Assembly: GCA_012329085.1 (NCBI GenBank)
Contig: JAAXQB010000295.1
Span: 1 to 5,502, forward strand
DNA: 5,502 nt
Direction: 5' to 3'
Source of the DNA: Methanosarcinales archaeon
GTDB lineage: Archaea; Halobacteriota; Methanosarcinia; Methanosarcinales; Methanosarcinaceae
Below are positions 1-5,399 of this stretch, piece after piece. The notes under the pieces were generated by a model that saw only the letters and a list, made by a program, of their open reading frames with translations, was not told the origin of the DNA and searched no databases. Position numbers and translations under genes: made by a program. Position 1 is the stretch's first letter. Each line of letters begins with the position of its first letter.

Positions 1-87
1 AGTATATTGTGGAACTAATATATACTAGTTATGAAAAATGCATGAGGTTTAGTATAACACAAAAGGTATTATATAAAATAATTATAT

Positions 88-95
88 GAGGTGAT
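88..95 (+). promoter_or_regulatory. Perfect archaeal-type Shine-Dalgarno sequence
   Basis: GAGGTGAT is fully complementary to the conserved AUCACCUC at the 3' end of archaeal (and bacterial) 16S rRNA. It is followed after 2 nt by ATG at 98, which is closer than the usual 5-8 nt spacing. A TATA-like TATATAAAA lies at about 70-78, probably too near to place this site inside its transcript; an earlier TATA-like word (ATATATAC, 18-25) would do so. It is the best ribosome binding site in the window, yet it leads only to a very short ORF. Confidence 0.5.
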
Positions 96-97
96 TA

Positions 98-157
98 ATG
101 GATAGCGATAGCTATCATAATATTATTGATTTTTGTTTTAATTTAATGTGTTTTTAA
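98..157 (+). CDS. Putative 19-residue small ORF behind a strong RBS
   Basis: The ORF begins at an ATG just after GAGGTGAT and ends at TAA (155-157). The predicted peptide is MDSDSYHNIIDFCFNLMCF, with an acidic N-terminus and a hydrophobic C-terminal half containing two cysteines. It matches no family I recognise. The codons for residues 2-7 contain GATAGC twice and overlap the 10-bp palindrome GATAGCTATC (107-116). The only strong argument for translation is the ribosome binding site. It could equally be a leader peptide, the truncated start of a decayed gene, or a chance ORF. Confidence 0.22.
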   Translation: MDSDSYHNIIDFCFNLMCF

Positions 158-227
158 TATAAAATTCGATTATTTGAAAGAACGAGTTAAAAATTAGGTA
201 GATTGTATGCAATTTGTGACGCACCAG

Positions 228-240
228 AAAAAAATAAAAA
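228..240 (-). terminator. Possible oligo-T terminator downstream of purL
   Basis: On the minus strand this reads TTTTTATTTTTTT, the kind of T-rich tract at which archaeal RNA polymerase can terminate without a hairpin. It is the strongest T tract on that strand downstream of purL but lies about 300 nt past the stop codon, so purL may terminate earlier, for example near the hairpin at 428-491. Confidence 0.25.
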
Positions 241-427
241 GTCTCATATTTATTCTATGTTATGTAAATTTTAGTATATTATACCATATAAATTTATTTT
301 ATAAATTGATTTATATATCGTATTATATTTTTACACAATTCTAAAATATAGTGATTTTATACTTTTTACGCCAAACAAATTCATTTAATCAGTTAAATAT
401 TATTTTTCAATCATTTACACATTTCCA

Positions 428-491
428 AAACTCGATATTTAACATATTATTTATCAATGACATATTTATGTTATTTTAGATATGCGAGTTT
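428..491. repeat. Extended imperfect inverted repeat beyond the purL stop
   Basis: Three stacked complementary segments share one axis. AAACTCG (428-434) pairs with CGAGTTT (485-491), ATAT (435-438) with ATAT (480-483), and TAACATA (440-446) with TATGTTA (467-473). This gives about 18 base pairs, interrupted by a 1-versus-6-nt internal loop and a single bulge, around a 20-nt terminal loop. It begins about 50 nt after the purL stop on the minus strand, so it could be a 3'-UTR stem affecting transcript end formation or stability. Much of the stem is A/T, so stability would be moderate. Confidence 0.35.
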
Positions 492-542
492 CTAATCATT
501 AAACACTTTCAAAGTTTCATAAATACAAACGAATTATTTAAT

Positions 543-2696
543 TCATTCAACCATAAGCCTACTCAAACTTTCATCTGCATAAGCAATCTCTTCTAACGAC
601 AATTCAATATTCAAATCATTGTATTTTATTTTCAATGCATTCCCTCCAACAACACCAATTATTTTATATGGTATTCCTTTAAACATATCTAAAACATCAT
701 CTGGACAAGAAGTAGAAATTATTGCACGACTGTATGATTCCGAAAATAAAATAGAATCTAAATTCATACCCACATCAACAAAATTTAAATCAATCTCCGC
801 CCCAATTGAAACACATGATTTGCAAAGTGCCGCTGATAATCCCCCAAGTGATATATCTTTTATGGAACTTACGATTCCTTTTTCAGCCACCTTACAAATA
901 ATATCTATTATTTCCTTTGCATTATTAGGAATAGTTGGAGTTTTTCCAGCTTCAACTGCACCAACTATACTATAATATTCAGATCCACAAAGTTCATCTC
1001 TTGATTCTCCAACTAATATAATTGTATCTCCCTTGTTATTAAAAGAAGAAGACGGAATTTTGCATACATTATCCACAATCCCAATCATCCCAATAGATGG
1101 AGTTGGTAAAATTGCAGTCTTATGCTCATCACTCTCATTATACAAAGAAACATTTCCACCAACAACAGGAATTTTTAAATCTCGTGCCTCATCCCCCAAC
1201 CCAAGAATTGCTTGTTTAAATTGCCAATAAATATTTGGATTTTCAGGATTTCCAAAATTTAAACAATCCACAATAGCAATCCCTCGACCACCTTTTGTTG
1301 CAAGATTCATTGCGTTTTCAATTATTGTACCACGACCACCATCATAAGGATTTAATTCTGTATGCCTTGGATTGCATCCACATGATACAACAAGTCCTTT
1401 TGTATCTGCAATTTTAAGAACTCCTGCATCTTCACCCGGTTTTATTATAGTTCTTATCTGCACTTCTGAATCATATTGTTGATAAATCCATTTTTTAGAA
1501 GCTATATTATGCGATGATGCAACTTTTAACATCATTTTTTTTATGGCATCCACATCTAACAAAGGTTTAATATTTTTTAACGATTTTCTAACAATTGGTT
1601 CTGATGGTCTTTCAAATGTTGGCGCACCTTCTGTAAGCAATTTAATTGGAATATCTGCAACAACTTGCGCCTTAAATTCAATTGTGTAATATTTTCTATC
1701 GGTAAGTTCACCAATCTCACTTGCATGAAGGTCATATTTTTTAGCAATATCAAGTATAGCATTAACATTATTGGGTTCGACTTCAAACACCATTCGTTCT
1801 TGTGATTCGGCAATAACTATCTCGTAAGGCGTCATATTTGTTTCCCTTAGAATTACATTATCAGCTATGATTTTAGCACCAAGATTACCTTTTGCTGCCA
1901 TTTCAGAACTTGCACCACCAAGACCCGCCGCTCCCAAATCCCTACACGATTTCACAAGACCTTTATCAATTGCTTCTAAGGTTGCCTCTATTACTAATTT
2001 TTCAGTAAATGGATCTCCAACTTGTATGCTTGGTCTATCTTCTGATTCTGCATCTTCTGATAAATCTCGCGATGCAAATGAAGCACCTCCCAATCCATCT
2101 CTGCCTGTTGTCGAACCCATTAAAACAAGTTTATTTCCAGCTTTTGTTGCCTTTGCCGTGACAATCTTATCTTTCTTTGCAAGTCCAATACACACAACAT
2201 TTACAAGTGGATTTCCACTATACGATTTATCAAAAAATGCTTCTCCTCTAATTATAGGCACACCTATACAATTGCCATATCCTGAAATTCCTTCTATAAT
2301 ATGTTCAAAAAGATACAAATTCTTTGATGTATTAAGTGGTCCAAAATACAATGGATCCATAAGTGCAATTGGTCTTGCACCCATTGAAATAATATCTCTT
2401 ACAATGCCCCCAACTCCTGTTGCTGATCCATTGTAAGGATCTACATATGATGGGTGATTATGACTTTCCATTCCAATTGCAAGCACAAACTCATCATCAA
2501 AACGAACTATTGCGGCATCATCTCCTGGTCCTATTATTACGCGATCTCCTATTGTTGTAAATGTTTTTAGTAATGGGGCACTTGATCTATATGAACAATG
2601 TTCACTCCATAAATTTAAAAAGCATCCCTGTTCAAGAAGGTTTGGTTCCCTTCCAAGTTCTTTTGTTATTATTTTAAAATCGTTAATTGGCAACAT
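543..2696 (-). CDS. purL: Phosphoribosylformylglycinamidine synthase subunit PurL
   Basis: PurL is the ATP-dependent synthetase of the fourth step of cytoplasmic de novo purine synthesis. It converts formylglycinamide ribonucleotide plus ammonia to the amidine. At 717 residues it is the small archaeal/Gram-positive form that works with PurS and the glutaminase PurQ, neither of which is here. Family landmarks are all present: [11 protein letters not shown] (29-39, active-site His33), GPGDDAA (56-62), [21 protein letters not shown] (77-97, His81 and the nucleotide/Mg region), QVGDPFTEK (225-233), [18 protein letters not shown] (250-267), and the second AIRS-like half with [11 protein letters not shown] (477-487), GGNVSLYNE (513-521) and [13 protein letters not shown] (612-624). 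There is no truncation or frameshift. ATG is the first start and lies about 12 nt below the predicted transcription start from the TATA box at 2730-2738; no clear Shine-Dalgarno is seen (only AGAG). The DUF192 gene lies 81 nt upstream on the same strand. Confidence 0.98.
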   Translation of the reverse strand: MLPINDFKIITKELGREPNLLEQGCFLNLWSEHCSYRSSAPLLKTFTTIGDRVIIGPGDDAAIVRFDDEFVLAIGMESHNHPSYVDPYNGSATGVGGIVRDIISMGARPIALMDPLYFGPLNTSKNLYLFEHIIEGISGYGNCIGVPIIRGEAFFDKSYSGNPLVNVVCIGLAKKDKIVTAKATKAGNKLVLMGSTTGRDGLGGASFASRDLSEDAESEDRPSIQVGDPFTEKLVIEATLEAIDKGLVKSCRDLGAAGLGGASSEMAAKGNLGAKIIADNVILRETNMTPYEIVIAESQERMVFEVEPNNVNAILDIAKKYDLHASEIGELTDRKYYTIEFKAQVVADIPIKLLTEGAPTFERPSEPIVRKSLKNIKPLLDVDAIKKMMLKVASSHNIASKKWIYQQYDSEVQIRTIIKPGEDAGVLKIADTKGLVVSCGCNPRHTELNPYDGGRGTIIENAMNLATKGGRGIAIVDCLNFGNPENPNIYWQFKQAILGLGDEARDLKIPVVGGNVSLYNESDEHKTAILPTPSIGMIGIVDNVCKIPSSSFNNKGDTIILVGESRDELCGSEYYSIVGAVEAGKTPTIPNNAKEIIDIICKVAEKGIVSSIKDISLGGLSAALCKSCVSIGAEIDLNFVDVGMNLDSILFSESYSRAIISTSCPDDVLDMFKGIPYKIIGVVGGNALKIKYNDLNIELSLEEIAYADESLSRLMVE

Positions 2697-2729
2697 ATAA
2701 TTTTCTCTTTTGAATATAATGCACTTAAA

Positions 2730-2738
2730 TTTTATAAA
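2730..2738 (-). promoter_or_regulatory. Predicted TATA box for purL
   Basis: On the minus strand the sequence reads CTTTATAAAA, a good archaeal TATA element. A start about 25 nt downstream would fall near 2709 and give a leader of roughly 12 nt before the purL ATG. The A-rich sequence just upstream (AAAATAGTATG) could act as the TFB-recognition element and is part of a tandem repeat. Confidence 0.5.
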
Positions 2739-2740
2739 GC

Positions 2741-2762
2741 ATACTATTTTAATACTATTTTA
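2741..2762. repeat. Two perfect tandem 11-bp repeats abutting the purL TATA box
   Basis: ATACTATTTTA occurs twice head to tail (2741-2751 and 2752-2762). On the purL strand this is TAAAATAGTAT twice, ending 2 nt before the TATA element. The 11-bp period is about one helical turn, so a protein bound to both copies would sit on one face of the DNA, overlapping the TFB site. This is the position expected of an operator for purL, but the factor is unknown and chance slippage in A/T-rich DNA is possible. Confidence 0.45.
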
Positions 2763-2777
2763 ACACATGCAATTTTT

Positions 2778-3134
2778 TTATGGCACATAAAAATATAAAT
2801 AATCGCCTTCTTTCAGATTGTGCTTTGTCATAAATCCTTTATTTGCTTCTAACAAATAGCTTATCTTTTTTTTAGAGAATGCAAAACCAATCCATGCTCT
2901 AAGCGATTTAAAAGATACGATTCTTTTATTTGCATCTAAAAATATAATATCAATAGGAAATGGAACAAAAAGCATATGAATATTGACTTTTGTAGGCTTC
3001 TTAAATATGAAAACCATGACACTATCCGAATCCAATTTACTTCTAAACATTAGCCCTTTTATTTTTTTAAAAAAAGTGTCTGCATACAGTATATTTGATG
3101 CAATTATTTTACTGTTAAATTTTAAAGTTGTCAT
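2778..3134 (-). CDS. DUF192 (COG1430) family protein
   Basis: The product is a 118-residue single-domain protein of the DUF192/COG1430 family, whose molecular function is not established. Family marks are an early ADTFFKKIKGLMFR segment (18-31, normally a 'A.T...R..GLMfR'-like motif), the central IHMLFVPFPIDIIFLDANKRIV (52-73) containing the conserved His53 and Pro-Ile-Asp-x-x-Phe-Leu-Asp core, and the C-terminal YLLEANKGF..KHNLKEGDYLYF (93-116) with the Leu-Glu and Gly-Asp positions. Length is that of a bare domain. There is no signal peptide or membrane segment, so it is probably cytoplasmic; many bacterial members are exported. The start is the only suitable ATG. The predicted TATA box lies so close (3161-3168) that the mRNA would be leaderless or nearly so, which explains the lack of a Shine-Dalgarno. 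It is divergent from the ExoD gene and co-directional with purL 81 nt downstream. Confidence 0.85.
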   Translation of the reverse strand: MTTLKFNSKIIASNILYADTFFKKIKGLMFRSKLDSDSVMVFIFKKPTKVNIHMLFVPFPIDIIFLDANKRIVSFKSLRAWIGFAFSKKKISYLLEANKGFMTKHNLKEGDYLYFYVP

Positions 3135-3160
3135 ATTTTAAAAGATATAGTTACGAGAAA

Positions 3161-3168
3161 TTATAAAG
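3161..3168 (-). promoter_or_regulatory. Predicted TATA box for the DUF192 gene
   Basis: CTTTATAA on the minus strand, the same core as at purL, ends 27 nt before the ATG at 3134. A start about 25 nt downstream falls at or within a few nucleotides of the ATG, implying a leaderless transcript. Confidence 0.5.
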
Positions 3169-3200
3169 TTTTCGAATTAATATGGTATATTGATTGGTTT

Positions 3201-3231
3201 TGTCCGAAAAATTAAAATTTTCTTATGGACA
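3201..3231. repeat. Imperfect inverted repeat TGTCC...GGACA
   Basis: TGTCC (3201-3205) and GGACA (3227-3231) form the outer arms; GAAAA (3206-3210) and TTTTC (3218-3222) continue the stem, with a 4-nt bulge TTAT and a 7-nt loop. It lies 33-63 bp upstream of the DUF192 TATA box and directly before the ACTCATTC arm cluster. Confidence 0.4.
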
Positions 3232-3241
3232 ATTATTTAAC

Positions 3242-3303
3242 ACTCATTCTTTATAAGAATGAGTTTTGCAAAGAATGAGCAAACACTCATTCGTATCGAA
3301 TGA
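3242..3303. repeat. Cluster of five ACTCATTC / GAATGAGT arms
   Basis: Five copies of one short word in alternating orientation fill about 60 bp: ACTCATTC (3242-3249), GAATGAGT (3257-3264), GAATGAG (3273-3279), ACTCATTC (3285-3292) and GAATGA (3298-3303). Perfect hairpins are ACTCATTCTT/AAGAATGAGT (10 bp, 3-nt loop TAT), GAATGAG/CTCATTC (7 bp, 6-nt loop) and TCATTCG/CGAATGA (7 bp, 3-nt loop TAT). AAGAATGAG occurs as a direct repeat at 3255 and 3271. Because arms are interchangeable, alternative pairings exclude one another. The cluster could be a multi-site operator for the divergent genes, or a structured leader of the ExoD transcript. Confidence 0.6.
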
Positions 3304-3305
3304 AC

Positions 3306-3382
3306 TATAAAAAAATTAAAAATATTTTTAAATATTCAAATAAAATAAATATTAAAATATTTTAATTATAAAATAAAAAAAT
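3306..3382. repeat. Nearly pure A/T tract with two related 16-bp palindromes
   Basis: Only one of 77 bases is C or G (3337). It contains the perfect palindromes TTAAAAATATTTTTAA (3316-3331) and ATTAAAATATTTTAAT (3351-3366), whose centres are 35 bp apart. Such DNA is flexible or bent and easily melted. Palindromes of this length are not rare in pure A/T sequence, so significance is uncertain. Confidence 0.4.
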
Positions 3383-3421
3383 CTACGGATACAAGATTTA
3401 AAGAATAAACGCTAAATTATA

Positions 3422-3520
3422 ATGTATCTACAGACAAAAAATATGCCAAAAAATAATAATAGTGATAATAATACAATCAATATTGTTATAAACGATAAAA
3501 CGCATATATTAATAATATAA
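3422..3520 (+). CDS. Putative 32-residue Asn-rich small ORF upstream of ExoD
   Basis: The frame opens at ATG 3422 (a second in-frame ATG is at 3443, giving 25 residues) and closes at TAA 3518-3520, 18 nt before the ExoD ATG, with the ExoD Shine-Dalgarno in the gap. The peptide is rich in Asn, Ile and Lys (contains MPKNNNSDNNTINIVIND), which is what A/T-rich DNA gives by chance. It has no clear ribosome binding site and no family resemblance. The position just before ExoD would suit an upstream leader ORF, but the evidence is weak. Confidence 0.15.
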   Translation: MYLQTKNMPKNNNSDNNTINIVINDKTHILII

Positions 3521-3524
3521 AATT

Positions 3525-3531
3525 AAGTGAG
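3525..3531 (+). promoter_or_regulatory. Shine-Dalgarno deciding the ExoD start
   Basis: AAGTGAG, with GTGA matching the anti-Shine-Dalgarno core, lies 7 nt before ATG 3539. This favours ATG 3539 over the GTG at 3527, which is itself inside the element. Confidence 0.45.
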
Positions 3532-3538
3532 AAATAAA

Positions 3539-4150
3539 ATGGTAACAAAATTTTCTGAAGATTTGAAAGAATTGGCATGCATGGTAAATGATGCTACAAC
3601 AATCGAATGCATTTTAAAAGAATATGTAGAAAAAGAATCACTTCAAACATTTGGCTTTTTAATTGCACTTATGGCATTTCCTGCAATAGTGCCATTTACA
3701 CCACCTGGAATTGGAACAATGTTCGGAGTAATCATTATATTATTATCAATTGCAATTATGGCAAATTCATCATTAGATCAAGTTATAATAAAAATACCAA
3801 AAAAAATAAGAGATAGAAAAGTTGGAACTTCCCTTATAAAATTCATAAACGCATCTTCAAAAATTGTCAGTAAAATAGAATTTTTTATAAAACCAAGATT
3901 TGATAAAATTTATAAAATCCTAGTTATTGATGCAAGACATTTTATATGTATTTTGCTTATTCTACTTGGAATTTTAATGTCCATGCCTATAACAGGCACA
4001 AATACAATACCTGCTATAATATCATTTATAATAGGGATGGGCATTATGAATAAAGATGGATTTCTTGTATTAACTGGTGCAATTGTTGGTTCATTTGTTA
4101 TATTGGCAGCCCCATTATTAATTGGAGGACTGATTGTACATATATTTTAA
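3539..4150 (+). CDS. ExoD-family integral membrane protein
   Basis: The product is a 203-residue membrane protein of the ExoD family (exopolysaccharide synthesis, ExoD). The founding rhizobial member affects exopolysaccharide production and alkali tolerance, but the biochemical role is unknown. With Met3539 as residue 1, family landmarks are a soluble N-terminus (1-36), a first hydrophobic pair around 38-75 with the PFTPPGIGTMFGV turn, a central basic loop with KIPKKIRDRKV and FFIKPRF, and a C-terminal block MSMPITGTNTIPAIISFIIG followed by the signature NKDGFLVLTGAIVGSF, then a last hydrophobic segment. Four to five membrane spans are likely, and there is no cleavable signal peptide. The start at ATG 3539 is chosen for the GTGAG ribosome binding site; GTG 3527 would add four residues. 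The DUF362 gene follows 47 nt later on the same strand, so co-transcription is possible. No glycosyltransferases or other polysaccharide genes are in the window, so an exopolysaccharide role cannot be supported from context. Confidence 0.85.
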   Translation: MVTKFSEDLKELACMVNDATTIECILKEYVEKESLQTFGFLIALMAFPAIVPFTPPGIGTMFGVIIILLSIAIMANSSLDQVIIKIPKKIRDRKVGTSLIKFINASSKIVSKIEFFIKPRFDKIYKILVIDARHFICILLILLGILMSMPITGTNTIPAIISFIIGMGIMNKDGFLVLTGAIVGSFVILAAPLLIGGLIVHIF

Positions 4151-4197
4151 GATTATATGCACATAAGTTAAATCTAATAATATAGCATTACATTTAC

Positions 4198-5310
4198 ATG
4201 AATTTAGTCTATTATTCAAAAATAGAAGATTACAATAAGTTAGACAATCAAAAAAATCTAATTTTAGATTTATCATTTAAAGATATTGATTTTTCAAAGT
4301 GTAAAAAAATACTTGTAAAACCAAATATTCTTGGACCCTATCCTGCCGAAAAGCATGTGACAACTCATCCTGAATTTTTGAGATGGATATTAAAATATTT
4401 AAAATCTAATTTTAAAGGGGAGATTATAGTAGGGGAATCCTCCGGATTTTCTACAAAAAAAGCATTTAAAGTCTCTGGAATTGAAAATGTTTGTAAAGAT
4501 GAAAATATACACTACATATCTCTTGAACAAGAGAATTCTTTTAAAACTTCTGTTCTCGGAAAAGAAATTTTAATTCCTAATATTGTATTAGAATGTGATT
4601 TAATTGTAAATGTTCCAAAACTTAAAACTCATGTATTAATGAAATATACAGGGGCAATAAAAAATTTATATGGGTGCATTCCTGGTGGATTGAAACCAAT
4701 ATTTCATAAACATTTTAATAAAGAAAAGGATTTTGCAAAATTGCTTGCTGAGCTTTATCATATAATATCAAAAGATAAAGATATTGTGACAATTATGGAT
4801 GGAATTTGGGGCATGGAAGGTAATGGTCCAAGTAATGGCGTATCAATTAATTCAAAGATAATAATCGCTTCAAAAAATTCTATTGCACTTGATTTATTTG
4901 CATTGGATTATATTGGATATAGAAAAGAGGATATTTTAACACACAGATTTTTAAATGCGGATTTTGAATTAGTTGATATTGATAATTTAAAATATAAGAG
5001 TTTTAAAATAGAAAATACAACTAAAAAAATAAAATCAATTAATTTTAAAAAGCCAAAAACGGCGTTTTTAAGTTCCATTCCAATTACGTCTTATCTTCAA
5101 GATATTTTTTTTTCATTTGCAATTAGAAAAGCAAATATAAATAAAAGCAAATGTGTTAAATGTAAAGTATGTGAAGAAATTTGTCCTGTTGATGCTATTT
5201 TAAATTTACAAGTAAATAAACGAAAGTGTATAAGCTGTTATTGTTGCCATGAAATGTGTCAATATGATGCAATAGATTTAAAAAGACATATAGCAGGAAT
5301 TACATTTTAA
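4198..5310 (+). CDS. DUF362 domain protein with C-terminal two-[4Fe-4S] ferredoxin domain
   Basis: This 370-residue protein joins a DUF362 domain (about 1-285) to a bacterial-type ferredoxin domain (about 310-362). DUF362 marks are ILVKPNILGPYP..KHVTTHPEFL (38-61), VGESSG (78-83), NVPKLKTH..MKYTGAIKNLYGCIPGG (138-164), His170/His172, and MDGIWGMEGNGPSNG (200-214). The ferredoxin has C319-x2-C322-x2-C325-x3-C329-P and C344-x2-C347-x2-C350-x3-C354, enough for two [4Fe-4S] clusters; the second lacks the usual Pro after its last Cys (Gln355) and carries an extra Cys349. It is probably a cytoplasmic redox protein of anaerobic metabolism; the DUF362 reaction is not established to my knowledge. No signal peptide is seen, and the hydrophobic stretch near 289-308 is short. 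There is no Shine-Dalgarno before ATG 4198. TATA-like AATAATATA about 20 nt upstream could give a leaderless mRNA, or the gene may be read from ExoD. hypF follows 89 nt later. Confidence 0.88.
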   Translation: MNLVYYSKIEDYNKLDNQKNLILDLSFKDIDFSKCKKILVKPNILGPYPAEKHVTTHPEFLRWILKYLKSNFKGEIIVGESSGFSTKKAFKVSGIENVCKDENIHYISLEQENSFKTSVLGKEILIPNIVLECDLIVNVPKLKTHVLMKYTGAIKNLYGCIPGGLKPIFHKHFNKEKDFAKLLAELYHIISKDKDIVTIMDGIWGMEGNGPSNGVSINSKIIIASKNSIALDLFALDYIGYRKEDILTHRFLNADFELVDIDNLKYKSFKIENTTKKIKSINFKKPKTAFLSSIPITSYLQDIFFSFAIRKANINKSKCVKCKVCEEICPVDAILNLQVNKRKCISCYCCHEMCQYDAIDLKRHIAGITF

Positions 5311-5315
5311 TTTTT
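5305..5315 (+). terminator. Possible oligo-T terminator after the DUF362 gene
   Basis: TTTTAATTTTT overlaps the TAA stop of the DUF362 gene and is followed 8 nt later by a 10-bp hairpin. An oligo-T tract here could end the upstream transcript, archaeal style, but the tract is short. Confidence 0.25.
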
Positions 5316-5322
5316 GCACTTA

Positions 5323-5345
5323 TATATAACTTATAAAGTTATATA
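5323..5345. repeat. Perfect 10-bp inverted repeat containing a TATA-like core
   Basis: TATATAACTT (5323-5332) and AAGTTATATA (5336-5345) flank a 3-nt loop ATA. The centre, CTTATAAAG, is also a TATA-like element, so this may be the symmetrical core of the hypF promoter rather than an RNA hairpin. A start about 25 nt downstream would leave a leader of about 40 nt before hypF. Confidence 0.5.
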
Positions 5346-5349
5346 CAGA

Positions 5350-5368
5350 GAGAAATTTCTAATTTCTC
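5350..5368. repeat. Perfect 8-bp inverted repeat upstream of hypF
   Basis: GAGAAATT (5350-5357) and AATTTCTC (5361-5368) flank a 3-nt loop TCT, 4 nt after the previous inverted repeat. It would lie at or near the transcription start of hypF if the TATA-like core at 5330-5338 is used, a place suited to an operator or a 5'-UTR stem. Confidence 0.45.
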
Positions 5369-5399
5369 GATACTCATATTGAATGAACACAGATAAAAA

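Larger units (their letters stand above)
1..542. other. Intergenic region without a convincing gene
   Basis: This stretch lies downstream of purL (minus strand) and runs to the window edge. It is stop-dense in all frames. It contains a strong ribosome-binding-site-like sequence with a 19-codon ORF near 88-157, an A-rich tract at 228-240 that reads as oligo-T on the minus strand, and an extended imperfect hairpin at 428-491. Near the left edge, AGTATAT (1-7) and ATATACT (20-26) are inverted copies, as are AACTA (13-17) and TAGTT (26-30). I see no tRNA, rRNA, CRISPR or insertion-sequence signature. The left end may be the edge of a neighbouring intergenic region or a decayed gene. Confidence 0.6.
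3135..3526. other. Divergent intergenic region rich in dyad symmetry
   Basis: This 392-nt stretch between the DUF192 gene (minus) and the ExoD gene (plus) contains, left to right, the DUF192 TATA box, a TGTCC/GGACA dyad (3201-3231), a cluster of ACTCATTC-type arms (3242-3303), a nearly G/C-free stretch (3306-3382) with two 16-bp palindromes, and a 32-codon ORF ending just before ExoD. ATCTAC occurs at 3381 and again at 3426. Several TATA-like words for the plus strand are possible (for example CTATAAAA near 3305 and ATATATTA near 3504), but none can be chosen with confidence. Confidence 0.6.

Noticed and set aside
207..344. A 45-codon plus-strand ORF (MQFVTHQKKIKSLIF...) with an AGGT word 7 nt upstream.
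   Set aside because: Composition is almost all Ile, Tyr, Phe, Leu and Lys as expected from random A/T-rich DNA; the ribosome binding site is partial and no family is recognisable.
1..542. A tRNA or other standard RNA gene in the left intergenic region.
   Set aside because: No cloverleaf elements (such as a GGTTC-A-A-C T-loop) are visible, and the sequence is uniformly A/T-rich without a G/C-rich RNA-like island.
619..975. Plus-strand ORF of 118 codons opposite purL, plus further opposite-strand ORFs at 1033-1230 and 1867-2436 and a same-strand out-of-frame ORF at 1577-1813.
   Set aside because: All lie within the intact, strongly conserved purL reading frame and resemble no protein family; they are shadow frames.
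3242..3303. A CRISPR array or insertion-sequence end for the repeated arms.
   Set aside because: The arms are too short, alternate in orientation, have 3-9 nt spacers, and there is no transposase, target duplication or cas gene nearby.
3607..3816. A 69-codon plus-strand ORF overlapping ExoD in another frame.
   Set aside because: It is inside the well-matched ExoD coding sequence and has shadow-frame composition (rich in Asn, Ile, Trp and Cys).
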